The notes under the pieces: model-generated
What the model was told of the DNA's origin: nothing
Databases searched by the model: none
What the model saw: only the letters and a program-made list of their open reading frames with translations
Assembly: GCF_900100045.1 (NCBI RefSeq)
Contig: NZ_FNEA01000009.1
Location: 62,001 to 126,000, forward strand
Length of the DNA: 64,000 bases
Origin: Paracoccus denitrificans
GTDB lineage: Bacteria > Pseudomonadota > Alphaproteobacteria > Rhodobacterales > Rhodobacteraceae
Direction: 5' to 3'
Position numbers and translations under genes: made by a program
Shown here: piece after piece, positions 26,085 through 34,251 of the stretch
Numbering within the stretch: the stretch's first letter is position 1
Layout of the letters: each line of letters opens with the position of its first letter

Positions 26085-27080
26085 ATGAAAATAGACGTAA
26101 AACAGCTGGAACGCACGGCGATGGCGGCGCTTTCGAAGCTGACCACGCGGGACCACGCCGCCCAACAGGTTGATCTGCTGCTGGAGGCGGACCTGCGCGG
26201 CGTCGCCTCGCACGGGATGCTGCGCCTGCCGCGAATCATCCGTCGCATCCGCAATGGCGTCGCCGATCCCGCGCAGACGGGCCGGCATGCCTGGCACGGC
26301 AGCGCGCTGTTGCAGGTGGATGGCTGTCATGGCCTGGGTCCGGTCGTGGCCAATGCCGCGATTGCCGCGCTGGAAAGCCGGATTTCGGAAACCGGGGTGG
26401 CGGTGGCGGCGATCCGCAACTCGAACCACCTGGGGATGCTGGGCTATTACGCCGAGCGCGCGGCATCGAAGGGTCTGACCATGATCGCGCTGACCACAAG
26501 CGAGGCGCTGGTTCACCCCTGGGGCGGCCGGCGCGCGATGATCGGCACCAATCCCATCGCCATCGGCTTGCCGACCGGCCGGAAGGGCCAGGCCGATATA
26601 TTCATGATGGATGCGGCGACCAGCCTCGTCTCGATGGGTGAGATCCACGACCACGCCAATCGCGGCATGGCCATCCCCGAAGATTGGGCGCTGGATGCCG
26701 AGGGCCGCCCGACAACCGATCCCGACGCCGCCAAGTCGGGCGCCATCGCGCCCTTCGGCAAGGCCAAGGGTTACGCGCTGGGGCTGGCGTTCGAGCTGTT
26801 GGTGACAAGCCTTTCGCGCGCCGCCATCGGGCGCGACGTGACAGGCACGCTGGATGACACGACCACCTGCAACAAGGGCGACCTGTTCATCCTGATCGAC
26901 GGGCCGGGCTATGACCTGCGCCCCTATCTTCAGGCGCTGCGGGACGAGGTGCCGGCGCAGGGTTTCACGCAGGTGACGATCCCCGGCGAGCGGGGCAGGG
27001 CGGCGCGCGACCAGCGCCTGCGCGAAGGTGTCGATCTGCCCGAACAGCTCTGGCGGGAAATAGGCGATCTGGCGCGCTAG
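26085..27080 (+). CDS. Ldh-family oxidoreductase (malate/L-lactate dehydrogenase family)
   Basis: A 331-residue NAD(P)-dependent 2-hydroxyacid (or delta-2-imino acid) oxidoreductase of the unusual MDH/LDH2 fold. Visible motifs are EADLRGVASHGMLRLPRIIR with the catalytic His, AIRNSNHLGMLGYYAERAAS, and the nucleotide segment GGRRAMIGTNPIAIGLPTG. The ATG at 26085 (MKIDVKQLE) is chosen because family homology begins there, although 26043 is also in frame. It opens the catabolic operon and would convert a 2-hydroxy acid to a 2-keto acid. Confidence 0.9.
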   Translation: MKIDVKQLERTAMAALSKLTTRDHAAQQVDLLLEADLRGVASHGMLRLPRIIRRIRNGVADPAQTGRHAWHGSALLQVDGCHGLGPVVANAAIAALESRISETGVAVAAIRNSNHLGMLGYYAERAASKGLTMIALTTSEALVHPWGGRRAMIGTNPIAIGLPTGRKGQADIFMMDAATSLVSMGEIHDHANRGMAIPEDWALDAEGRPTTDPDAAKSGAIAPFGKAKGYALGLAFELLVTSLSRAAIGRDVTGTLDDTTTCNKGDLFILIDGPGYDLRPYLQALRDEVPAQGFTQVTIPGERGRAARDQRLREGVDLPEQLWREIGDLAR

Positions 27081-27105
27081 CGGCGGAACAATTGGGAGGA
27101 CAGGA

Positions 27106-28362
27106 ATGGATTTCACGAATTTGGGCGTCATGCGCGCGCCGCGGCATCTGGTCTTCGGCGCGGGTCAGCGCGGCGCGCTGGCGCGCCATGCCGGTGTATT
27201 TGGAACCCGCGCATTGATCGTCACCGATACCCGCATGGCGCGGGACAAGGATTTTCTTCAGATGCGGCAGGCCCTGGAGGCGCAGGGCATCGCCACGCAG
27301 GTCTTCGACGGCGTGGCCGCGGAATTGCCGCTGTCCTGCATCGAGGCCGGGGCCAAGGCCGGGCGGGCGGCCGGTGCCCGGATGATTATCGGCATCGGCG
27401 GTGGCAGCTGCCTGGATGCCGCCAAGATCATCGGCCTCTTGCTGAGCCATGGCGGCGCGCCGCAGGATTATTATGGCGAATACAAGGTTCCCGGTCCGAT
27501 CATGCCGCTGATCCTGCTGCCCACCACCTCGGGAACGGGATCCGAGGTGACGCCGGTTGCCGTGCTGGACGACCCGCAGCGGGCCATGAAGATCGGCATT
27601 GCCAGCCCGCATCTGATCCCCGAGATCGCGATCTGCGACCCGGAGCTGACGCTGAGCTGTCCGCCGGGCCTGACCGCGGCCTCGGGCGCGGACGCCATGA
27701 CCCATGCGATCGAGGCGTTCACGACCCTGCGCCGTCCCGCCGATTCCGGCCTGTCGCTGGATCATGTTTTCATCGGCAAGAATGCGATCAGCGACAGCCT
27801 GGCGCTTGAGGCGATCCGCCTGATCGCGGCCAATCTGGCCCGCTGCGTCAGCCATGGCGATGACCTGGAGGCGCGCAGCGCGATGATGCTTGGCTCGACC
27901 CTGGCCGGGCTGGCCTTCGGCGTGGCCGGAACCGCGGCGGCCCATGCGATCCAGTATCCGGTCGGCGCGATGACGCATACCGCGCATGGGCTGGGGGTCG
28001 CGACCTTGATGCCCTATGTCATGGCGTGGAACCGCCCCAGTTGCGAGACCGATTTCGCCCGGATCGGCGCCGCGATGGGCCTGGCCGCGAGTGGCGACAC
28101 CTCCCGCCAGGCCGAGGCCGCCATCGCCGCCATTGCCGCGCTTTTTGCGCAGGTGGGCATTCCCGCCACCATCGCCCAGCTTGGCGTCCCCGAGGACCGG
28201 CTGGACGAAATCGCGCGGCTGGCGCTCAGCGCCGAACGCCTCATCAAGAACAACCCGCGCATGCTTGACGCCGAAGGCATGGACCGGATCGTCCGGGCCG
28301 CGCATTCGGGCGATCTTGACCTGCTGACCGCCACATCGCCCCGAAAGGCTGCACTCCAATGA
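27106..28362 (+). CDS. Iron-containing alcohol dehydrogenase
   Basis: A 418-residue group III alcohol dehydrogenase. NAD binding is shown by IIGIGGGSCLDAAKIIGLLL and PTTSGTGSEVTPVAVL. The metal ligands lie in SGADAMTHAIEAFTT and the later H-x-x-H region (VGAMTHTAHGLGVATLMPYV). A strong GGGAGG ribosome site precedes the ATG. Family members act on lactaldehyde, 1,3-propanediol, 4-hydroxybutyrate or maleylacetate. Coupling to the semialdehyde dehydrogenase gene (ATGA overlap) suggests alcohol to aldehyde to acid oxidation. Confidence 0.94.
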   Translation: MDFTNLGVMRAPRHLVFGAGQRGALARHAGVFGTRALIVTDTRMARDKDFLQMRQALEAQGIATQVFDGVAAELPLSCIEAGAKAGRAAGARMIIGIGGGSCLDAAKIIGLLLSHGGAPQDYYGEYKVPGPIMPLILLPTTSGTGSEVTPVAVLDDPQRAMKIGIASPHLIPEIAICDPELTLSCPPGLTAASGADAMTHAIEAFTTLRRPADSGLSLDHVFIGKNAISDSLALEAIRLIAANLARCVSHGDDLEARSAMMLGSTLAGLAFGVAGTAAAHAIQYPVGAMTHTAHGLGVATLMPYVMAWNRPSCETDFARIGAAMGLAASGDTSRQAEAAIAAIAALFAQVGIPATIAQLGVPEDRLDEIARLALSAERLIKNNPRMLDAEGMDRIVRAAHSGDLDLLTATSPRKAALQ

Positions 28363-29837
28363 GCTATCACGACACCATCTCGCAAGAACTCGGCTTCGAC
28401 CCGCAGGCGCTGCGCGGCGATCTGTGGATCGACGGTGGCTGGCGCAAGGGGCGCGGCGGCGATCCGATCGCGGTCATCGACCCCTCGACCGGGAACACGA
28501 TCACGCGGATCGAGAATGCCAGCATCGACGATGCCATGGATGCCGTCGCCGCCGCCGAGGCCGCCCTGCCTGGCTGGGCCGCCACCCCGCCGCGCGTGAA
28601 ATCCGAAATCCTGCGCCGCTGCTACGATCTGATGATCCAGCGCAAGGACATGCTGGCCCGGCTGATAAGCCTGGAAAACGGCAAGGCGCTGCCCGACGCC
28701 CAGGGCGAAGTGCTCTATGCCGCCGAATTCTTCCGCTGGTTCGCCGAAGAGGCGGTCCGGCTGAACGGCGAGATCTACACCGCGCCCTCGGGTGCGAACC
28801 GCATCATCGTCACCCACCGCCCGATCGGGGTCGCGGTGATGGTTACGCCCTGGAACTTCCCCGCCGCCATGGCCACCCGCAAGATCGCGCCCGCGCTGGC
28901 GGCGGGCTGCACCTGCGTGCTGAAGCCCGCGACGGAAACCCCGCTGACCGCCTATGCGCTGGCCGAGATCTATGCCGAGGCCGGTGTGCCGCCGGGCGTG
29001 GTCAACGTGCTGACCACCAGCCGTTCGGGCGCGACGGTCAGCGCGATGCTGCACGATCCGCGCGTCCGCAAGCTCAGCTTCACCGGCTCGACCGAGGTGG
29101 GGCGCAGGCTCTTGCACGAGGCGGCCGATACGGTCATCTCCTGCTCGATGGAACTGGGCGGCAACGCGCCCTTCATCGTCTTCGACGACGCAGATCTGGA
29201 CCTGGCGATCGAGGGCGCGATGGTCGCCAAGATGCGCAACGGAGGCGAGGCCTGCACCGCCGCCAACCGTTTCCTGGTGCAGAAGGGCATCGCACCGGCC
29301 TTCGCCGAACGGCTTGCCGCGCGGATGGAGGCCATGACGCTGGGGGCGGGCTATGCCGGGGAAACCCTTTGCGGGCCGCTGATAAATCGTGAGGCGCTTG
29401 ATCGCATCGCGGGCCTGGTGAGCGAGGCCGAAAGCCACGGTGCGAAGACCCTGACCGGCGGTCGCCCCCTGGACCGGCCGGGCTTCTATTTCCCGCCGAC
29501 CGTCCTGACCGATGTGCCGCCCCAGGCCGAGATCACCGGCGAGGAAATCTTCGGCCCCGTCGCGGCCCTGGCCACCTTCGAGACCGAGGACGAGGCCATC
29601 GCCCGCGCCAATTCGACCGAATACGGGCTGATCTCCTATGTTTTCACCTCGGACCTGGCGCGGGGGCTGCGCGTGTCGGAACGGCTGGACAGCGGCATGG
29701 TGGGGCTCAATCGCGGCGTGGTCTCGGACCCGGCGGCGCCGTTCGGCGGCACCAAGCAAAGCGGGCTTGGCCGGGAAGGCGCCCATCACGGCATCCTCGA
29801 ATTCTGCGAAGTCCAGTATATCGCCGCCAACTGGTGA
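28359..29837 (+). CDS. NAD(P)-dependent succinate-semialdehyde dehydrogenase-like enzyme
   Basis: A 492-residue aldehyde dehydrogenase. LMVTPWNFPA-type binding is seen in MVTPWNFPAAMATRKIAPAL, the catalytic Glu in CSMELGGNAPFIVFDDADLD, and the catalytic Cys in GGEACTAANRFLV. The C terminus PFGGTKQSGLGREGAHHGIL is typical of the GabD group. Its start overlaps the alcohol dehydrogenase stop. It probably oxidises the aldehyde produced by that enzyme to an acid. Confidence 0.94.
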   Translation: MSYHDTISQELGFDPQALRGDLWIDGGWRKGRGGDPIAVIDPSTGNTITRIENASIDDAMDAVAAAEAALPGWAATPPRVKSEILRRCYDLMIQRKDMLARLISLENGKALPDAQGEVLYAAEFFRWFAEEAVRLNGEIYTAPSGANRIIVTHRPIGVAVMVTPWNFPAAMATRKIAPALAAGCTCVLKPATETPLTAYALAEIYAEAGVPPGVVNVLTTSRSGATVSAMLHDPRVRKLSFTGSTEVGRRLLHEAADTVISCSMELGGNAPFIVFDDADLDLAIEGAMVAKMRNGGEACTAANRFLVQKGIAPAFAERLAARMEAMTLGAGYAGETLCGPLINREALDRIAGLVSEAESHGAKTLTGGRPLDRPGFYFPPTVLTDVPPQAEITGEEIFGPVAALATFETEDEAIARANSTEYGLISYVFTSDLARGLRVSERLDSGMVGLNRGVVSDPAAPFGGTKQSGLGREGAHHGILEFCEVQYIAANW

Positions 29838-29874
29838 TCGAGGCAAGGCACAGCATCAAGGGAAGGAACGCGAC

Positions 29875-31026
29875 ATGAAAATCGCGAAAGTCGAGGCACT
29901 GAGCGTGGCCATGGGCGACGGCACCGGCTGGATGCCGACCAGCGCCTTCGTGCGCATCACCGCCGAGGATGGCACCGTCGGCTGGGGCGAGGCCTCGCCG
30001 ATGCTGGGGGGCATCGCGTCCCTGGGGGTCGTCGCGCGCGACATCGCGCCGTTCCTGGAAGGCCAGGAGGTGCTGGATCACGCGGTCCTGCTGGACCGGA
30101 TGATGCACCGGCTGGTCAAGCTGGGGCCGGAAGGCATCGCCACCGCCGCGCTGGCCGCCTGTGACATCGCCTTGTGGGATCTGAAGGGCAAGCTCTTGGG
30201 CCAGCCGATCTACAAGCTTCTGGGCGGGGCGTGGCGGACGCGGCTGCCCTGCTACAGCTCGATCGGCGGCAATGCCGCGCGCAGCGTGGACGAGGTGGTG
30301 CGCGAGGTCGCGCGCCGGGTCGAGGCGGAACAGCCGGCGGCCGTCAAGATCCGCTGGGACGGCGACCGCACCCGCTGCGATGTCGATATCCCCGGCGACA
30401 TCGCCAAGGCCAGGGCCGTGCGCGAACTTCTTGGCCCCGACGCGGTGATCGGGTTCGACGCCAATAACGGCTATTCGGTCGGCGGCGCGATCCGCGTCGG
30501 CCGGGCGCTGGAGGATCTGGGTTACAGCTGGTTCGAAGAGCCGGTGCAGCATTACCATGTCGGCGCCATGGGCGAGGTCGCGCAGCGGCTGGACATCACC
30601 GTATCCGCCGGCGAACAGACCTATACCCTGCAGGCGCTGAAGGACCTGATCCTGTCCGGCGTGCGCATGGTGCAGCCTGACATCGTGAAGATGGGCGGCA
30701 TCACCGGGATGATGCAATGCGCGGCCCTGGCCCATGCCCACGGGGTCGAATTCGTGCCGCATCAGACCCAGCCGGGCGTGGGGCATTTCGCCAATATCCA
30801 TGTGCTGTCCACGCTGATGCACATGACCAAGCCCGTGGAGCTGGCCGACAGGTGGGATCGCGGGCGCCCGGTTTTCCGCAACCCCGCCGAACCCGTCGAT
30901 GGCCATTTCGCCCTCGGCGACGCCCCCGGCCTTGGCATTGTCGTGGACGAGGACGAACTGGCCAGCCGCGCGACAGAGATCACCGTCGGACGGGACCAGC
31001 GCCCTCCGGCCGGCGGGCAGTATTGA
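29875..31026 (+). CDS. Mandelate racemase/muconate lactonizing enzyme family dehydratase
   Basis: A 383-residue enolase-superfamily enzyme. Metal ligands are visible in order: the Asp of IGFDANNGYSVGG, the Glu of SWFEEPVQHYHVG and the Glu of VSAGEQTY. A K-x-R element (AVKIRWDG) occupies the second-strand catalytic position, and FVPHQTQPGVG carries the catalytic His, placing it in the MR subgroup of acid-sugar dehydratases. GGAAGGA precedes the ATG. It would abstract the proton alpha to a carboxylate; the exact sugar acid cannot be read. Confidence 0.9.
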   Translation: MKIAKVEALSVAMGDGTGWMPTSAFVRITAEDGTVGWGEASPMLGGIASLGVVARDIAPFLEGQEVLDHAVLLDRMMHRLVKLGPEGIATAALAACDIALWDLKGKLLGQPIYKLLGGAWRTRLPCYSSIGGNAARSVDEVVREVARRVEAEQPAAVKIRWDGDRTRCDVDIPGDIAKARAVRELLGPDAVIGFDANNGYSVGGAIRVGRALEDLGYSWFEEPVQHYHVGAMGEVAQRLDITVSAGEQTYTLQALKDLILSGVRMVQPDIVKMGGITGMMQCAALAHAHGVEFVPHQTQPGVGHFANIHVLSTLMHMTKPVELADRWDRGRPVFRNPAEPVDGHFALGDAPGLGIVVDEDELASRATEITVGRDQRPPAGGQY

Positions 31027-31084
31027 GCCGGTTTCCTCATTCGGGACGACGGTTCAGGGAACAAGCGGATAACGGGGATGAGCG

Positions 31085-31942
31085 ATGAGACTTTTCCGAC
31101 ATGGCCGGCCCGGCCGGGAACGGCCGGGACTGTTCGACATATCGGGCAAAATGCGCGACCTGTCGCCGGTCATCCCCGATTTCGATGCCGGCACCCTTTC
31201 GCCGCAGGGGCTGGCCCGGCTGGCGGGCCTTGACGCCCGAGGCCTGCCGCTGCTGCCCGAAGGCACCCGCTTCGGCGCCTGCACGGCCCGCCCCGGCAAG
31301 ATCATCTGCGTCGGGCTGAACTATGCCAGCACGATGATCGAACTGGGCGTGCCGCGCCCCGAGGCGCCCTCGATCACGATCAAGCCCAGCTCGGCGCTGG
31401 CGGGGCCGGATGACGACATCGCCCTGCCGCGCGGCTCGACCGCCACCGATTGGGAGGTCGAGCTGGCCGCCGTCATCGGAACATATGCCCGGCATGTTTC
31501 GCCGCGGCGGGCGCTGGATAATGTCGCGGGCTACTGCCTTGCCAACGACCTGTCGGAACGTGACCACCAGCGCCACCATGGCGGCGAAAGCGTCAAGGGC
31601 CGGGGGCATGATGGCTTCGCGCGACTGGGTCCGTGGTTGGTGACGGCCGACGAAATCCCCGACCCGCAAGGCATTGATCTGTGGCTGCGGATCGACGGCA
31701 GGCGGATCCAGCAGGGATCGACCTCGGACATGCTGTGGTCGGTCGCGGAACTGATCGCGCATGTCTCGGACTATATGGCGCTGGAACCCGGAGACGTGAT
31801 CCAGACCGGAACCCCCGCCGGAATCGGCATCGCGCAGAAGCCGCCGCGCTATCTGCGCGAAGGCAACCAGGTCAGCCTGGGCGGGTCCGGGCTGGGGATG
31901 CAGCGATGCCGGGTGGTGCGGCAGGTGATGCCCGGCAAGTAA
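31085..31942 (+). CDS. Fumarylacetoacetate hydrolase-family protein
   Basis: A 285-residue FAH-fold enzyme. The motif order is ICVGLNYASTMIELG, ITIKPSSALAGPDDDIALPR, the metal-binding DWEVELAAVIG, YCLANDLSERDHQ, and the closing GDVIQTGTPAGIG. This pattern matches 2,4-diketo-3-deoxy-acid or ureidoglycolate-lyase-like hydrolases. It is the last gene of the operon and fits cleavage of a keto-deoxy acid formed by the upstream enolase-superfamily dehydratase and the Ldh-type dehydrogenase. Confidence 0.9.
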   Translation: MRLFRHGRPGRERPGLFDISGKMRDLSPVIPDFDAGTLSPQGLARLAGLDARGLPLLPEGTRFGACTARPGKIICVGLNYASTMIELGVPRPEAPSITIKPSSALAGPDDDIALPRGSTATDWEVELAAVIGTYARHVSPRRALDNVAGYCLANDLSERDHQRHHGGESVKGRGHDGFARLGPWLVTADEIPDPQGIDLWLRIDGRRIQQGSTSDMLWSVAELIAHVSDYMALEPGDVIQTGTPAGIGIAQKPPRYLREGNQVSLGGSGLGMQRCRVVRQVMPGK

Positions 31943-32018
31943 TCGTCTCGCGAACAGGCGCGGATCGCCTTCGGTTCCGGCCATCCCGGTGCCGGCGCGC
32001 GCGTGGCCTCTTCCCTCA

Positions 32019-32047
32019 TTGACAACTTCGCAACTTTACATTTATTC
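32019..32047 (+). promoter_or_regulatory. Candidate sigma-70-type promoter of the sugar operon
   Basis: A consensus TTGACA at 32019-32024 is followed after 17 bases by TTATTC at 32042-32047, in an AT-rich island unusual for this region. It lies just before the GGAGG ribosome site of the TIM-barrel gene and is the only plausible start for the import operon, whose RpiR regulator probably acts here. Confidence 0.5.
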
Positions 32048-32069
32048 GTGAATTAATGGAGGATAGAGT

Positions 32070-33047
32070 ATAACCCGATTCGCGACGCGCCTGAACTCTT
32101 TCGCCGCGCAGGCCGACCGAGCCTGGCCGGACCATAAGGGCAAGCCCACCCTGGAAATGATGGTCCGCCGCGCCGCAAGCGTGCCGGGTTTGAGCCACGT
32201 CGATCTCAACTATCCGGACCATGTGCTTGAAGAACCCAAGGTCGTGCAGGCAGAGGTCAACGATCTGGGGCTCCAGGTGAACGGCCTGGCCATGCGCTAC
32301 TACACCAACCCGGCCTTAAAGCTGGGCGCCTTTACCAACCCCGACCGCGCGGTGCGGCAGGAAGCCATCGACCTGACCAAGCGCGGGATCGACGCGGCGC
32401 TGGAGATGGGCGCCCCCCTGATGACGCTGTGGCTAGGCCAAGACGGTTTCGACTACAGTTTTCAGGGCGACTATCCGCGCATGTGGGAGGACGAGATCGG
32501 CGGTATCCGCGAGGTGGCCGAACACGCACCCGACTGCATGATCTCCATCGAGTACAAGCCTAACGAACCGCGGTCCTATGCGCTGTTGCCCGACGTCGCC
32601 ACGACCCTGCTGGCGATCGCGGAAACCGGATGTGGCAATATCGGCGTGACGCTGGACTTCGCCCATGTGCTTTATGCCGACGAAATGCCCGCCTACGCCG
32701 CCACGCTGATCGCGCGGAAATCGCGGCTGCTGGGCGTGCATCTGAACGACGGCTATGCCAAGCGCGACGACGGGTTGATGGTCGGCAGCGTCCATCCGCA
32801 AGCCACGCTGGAATTGCTGTGGCAGATCACCCGCGACGGATATGACGGCGTAATCTATTTCGACACTTTCCCCGACGCCTCGGGCATCGATCCGGTCGAG
32901 GAATGCCGCACCAATATCGAGACTGTCGAGCGTTTCATGAACATGGTTCCACGCCTGAACGCCGACAACCTGCTGCATGACGCCATTGCCGGGCAGAACT
33001 CTCCGCTCAGCCAGCGTGCCGTCGCACGCATCATGAGCGGAGCCTGA
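32070..33047 (+). CDS. Sugar phosphate isomerase/epimerase-family TIM barrel with probable AUA start
   Basis: A xylose-isomerase-like protein of about 325 residues. Recognisable parts are VPGLSHVDLNYPDHV, MTLWLGQDGFDYSFQGDYP, the metal-site ISIEYKPNEPRS, GVTLDFAHVLYADEMPAYA, LGVHLNDGYAKRDDG and YFDTFPDASG. The first ATG at 32157 would cut off conserved-looking sequence. The open frame extends upstream as TRFATRLNSFAAQADRAWPD back to an ATA codon at 32070, exactly 7 bases after a GGAGG. Translation probably starts at this ATA (read as Met), unless the base is a sequencing error or mutation. It leads the sugar import operon. Confidence 0.82.
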   Translation: MTRFATRLNSFAAQADRAWPDHKGKPTLEMMVRRAASVPGLSHVDLNYPDHVLEEPKVVQAEVNDLGLQVNGLAMRYYTNPALKLGAFTNPDRAVRQEAIDLTKRGIDAALEMGAPLMTLWLGQDGFDYSFQGDYPRMWEDEIGGIREVAEHAPDCMISIEYKPNEPRSYALLPDVATTLLAIAETGCGNIGVTLDFAHVLYADEMPAYAATLIARKSRLLGVHLNDGYAKRDDGLMVGSVHPQATLELLWQITRDGYDGVIYFDTFPDASGIDPVEECRTNIETVERFMNMVPRLNADNLLHDAIAGQNSPLSQRAVARIMSGA

Positions 33048-33090
33048 TCTTCACGCCATAACGGAAATTCGTAAAGGGAGGAGACCCGAT

Positions 33091-34137
33091 ATGACCACCA
33101 TCAAATCGTTCCTGCTGGCCAGTGCCCTGACCGCCTTCGGCGGAATCGTGATGGCCCAGGACCTCGCGCCGCTGAACTCGGACGAGGAGCCGGACCGCAT
33201 GGACTGGAGCGAACTGACCGAGCGCTTCGGCGACCTGCCGAAACCCACAGAGGGCACGCAGATCGGCGGCGTGTCGAAGGCGCTGACCAACGAATACTGG
33301 CGCTCGCTGGGCGAAGGCTACAAGAACATGACCGACGCGCAGGGCGTGGGTCTGGCCTATCAGGCTGCCCCGTCCGAGGGTGACCAGCTTGGGCAGCTGT
33401 CGATTGCCGAGAACATGATCCTGCAAGGTTATCAGGGGCTGCTGGTCTCTCCGCAGACCGACAACAACCTGCAGCCGGCGATGGAAACCGCCGCCAGCAG
33501 GGGTATCGCGGTCGTCAACGTCAATGACGCCGTGATTCCCTCCGCGACCCAGTATGTCGGCAATGTCCAGCGCGACAACGGCGTGCGGGTGGCGCAGTGG
33601 TTCATCGACAATCGCCCCGGTGGCGGCAAGGTAGCGGCGATCGAGGGCCAGCCGGGCGTGTTTGCCGCCGGACAGCGCACCGACGGTTTCACCACAACCA
33701 TCACCGAGGCCGGAAACTTCCAGGTCGTCGCCAGCGTTCCCGCAAACTGGAGCCGCGAGCAGGCCTATGACGCCGCATCGACGATCCTGCAGCAGCATCC
33801 CGACCTGATCGGGTTCTATGCCAATAACGACGGCATGGCCCTGGGTGTCGTGGAGGCGGTGAAGGCCGCCAATCTGCAAGAACAGGTGTCGGTCTTCGGC
33901 ACCGATGGGATACCGGACGCCTATGCCTCGATCCGGGCAGGCGACCTGACCGGCACGGTGGACAGCTTCCCTGTCCTCACCGGCGAGGTCGCCATGGAAG
34001 TCGTGCTGCGCCTTCTGGCCGGACAGGGCATTCCGCGCGTGGTCGCGACTCCGCAGGCGCTGATCACCGCCGACAACGTCGCCGACTATTCGGTCGAGGA
34101 CAGCACCGCGCTGCGCGAGAAGTTGCTGGCGGAATGA
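33091..34137 (+). CDS. Sugar ABC importer substrate-binding protein (ribose-type)
   Basis: A 348-residue periplasmic binding protein of the RbsB/Peripla_BP_4 type. It has a Sec signal peptide ending at IVMAQD. Family features are GVSKALTNEYWRSLGEGYKN, QGYQGLLVSPQTDNNLQPAM, VNVNDAVIP, GFYANNDGMALGVVEAVKAA and FGTDGIPDAYASIRAGDLTG. A strong GGAGGAG precedes the ATG. It would deliver a pentose, polyol or similar sugar to the ATPase and permease encoded downstream. Confidence 0.94.
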   Translation: MTTIKSFLLASALTAFGGIVMAQDLAPLNSDEEPDRMDWSELTERFGDLPKPTEGTQIGGVSKALTNEYWRSLGEGYKNMTDAQGVGLAYQAAPSEGDQLGQLSIAENMILQGYQGLLVSPQTDNNLQPAMETAASRGIAVVNVNDAVIPSATQYVGNVQRDNGVRVAQWFIDNRPGGGKVAAIEGQPGVFAAGQRTDGFTTTITEAGNFQVVASVPANWSREQAYDAASTILQQHPDLIGFYANNDGMALGVVEAVKAANLQEQVSVFGTDGIPDAYASIRAGDLTGTVDSFPVLTGEVAMEVVLRLLAGQGIPRVVATPQALITADNVADYSVEDSTALREKLLAE

Positions 34138-34251
34138 TCGAGGACCGCGGGGCGGGCATCCGTCCGCCCCCGATCTTCTCCAACGCTTCGGAGCAACGTC
34201 GGACACAGGCGTCGCCCGCTCCGGTCACATTCGGCCCTGAAAGGTAGCGAC

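Noticed and set aside
28014-29846. 610-codon minus-strand frame across the semialdehyde dehydrogenase gene
   Set aside because: It is antisense to a well-supported enzyme and has a shadow-like composition.
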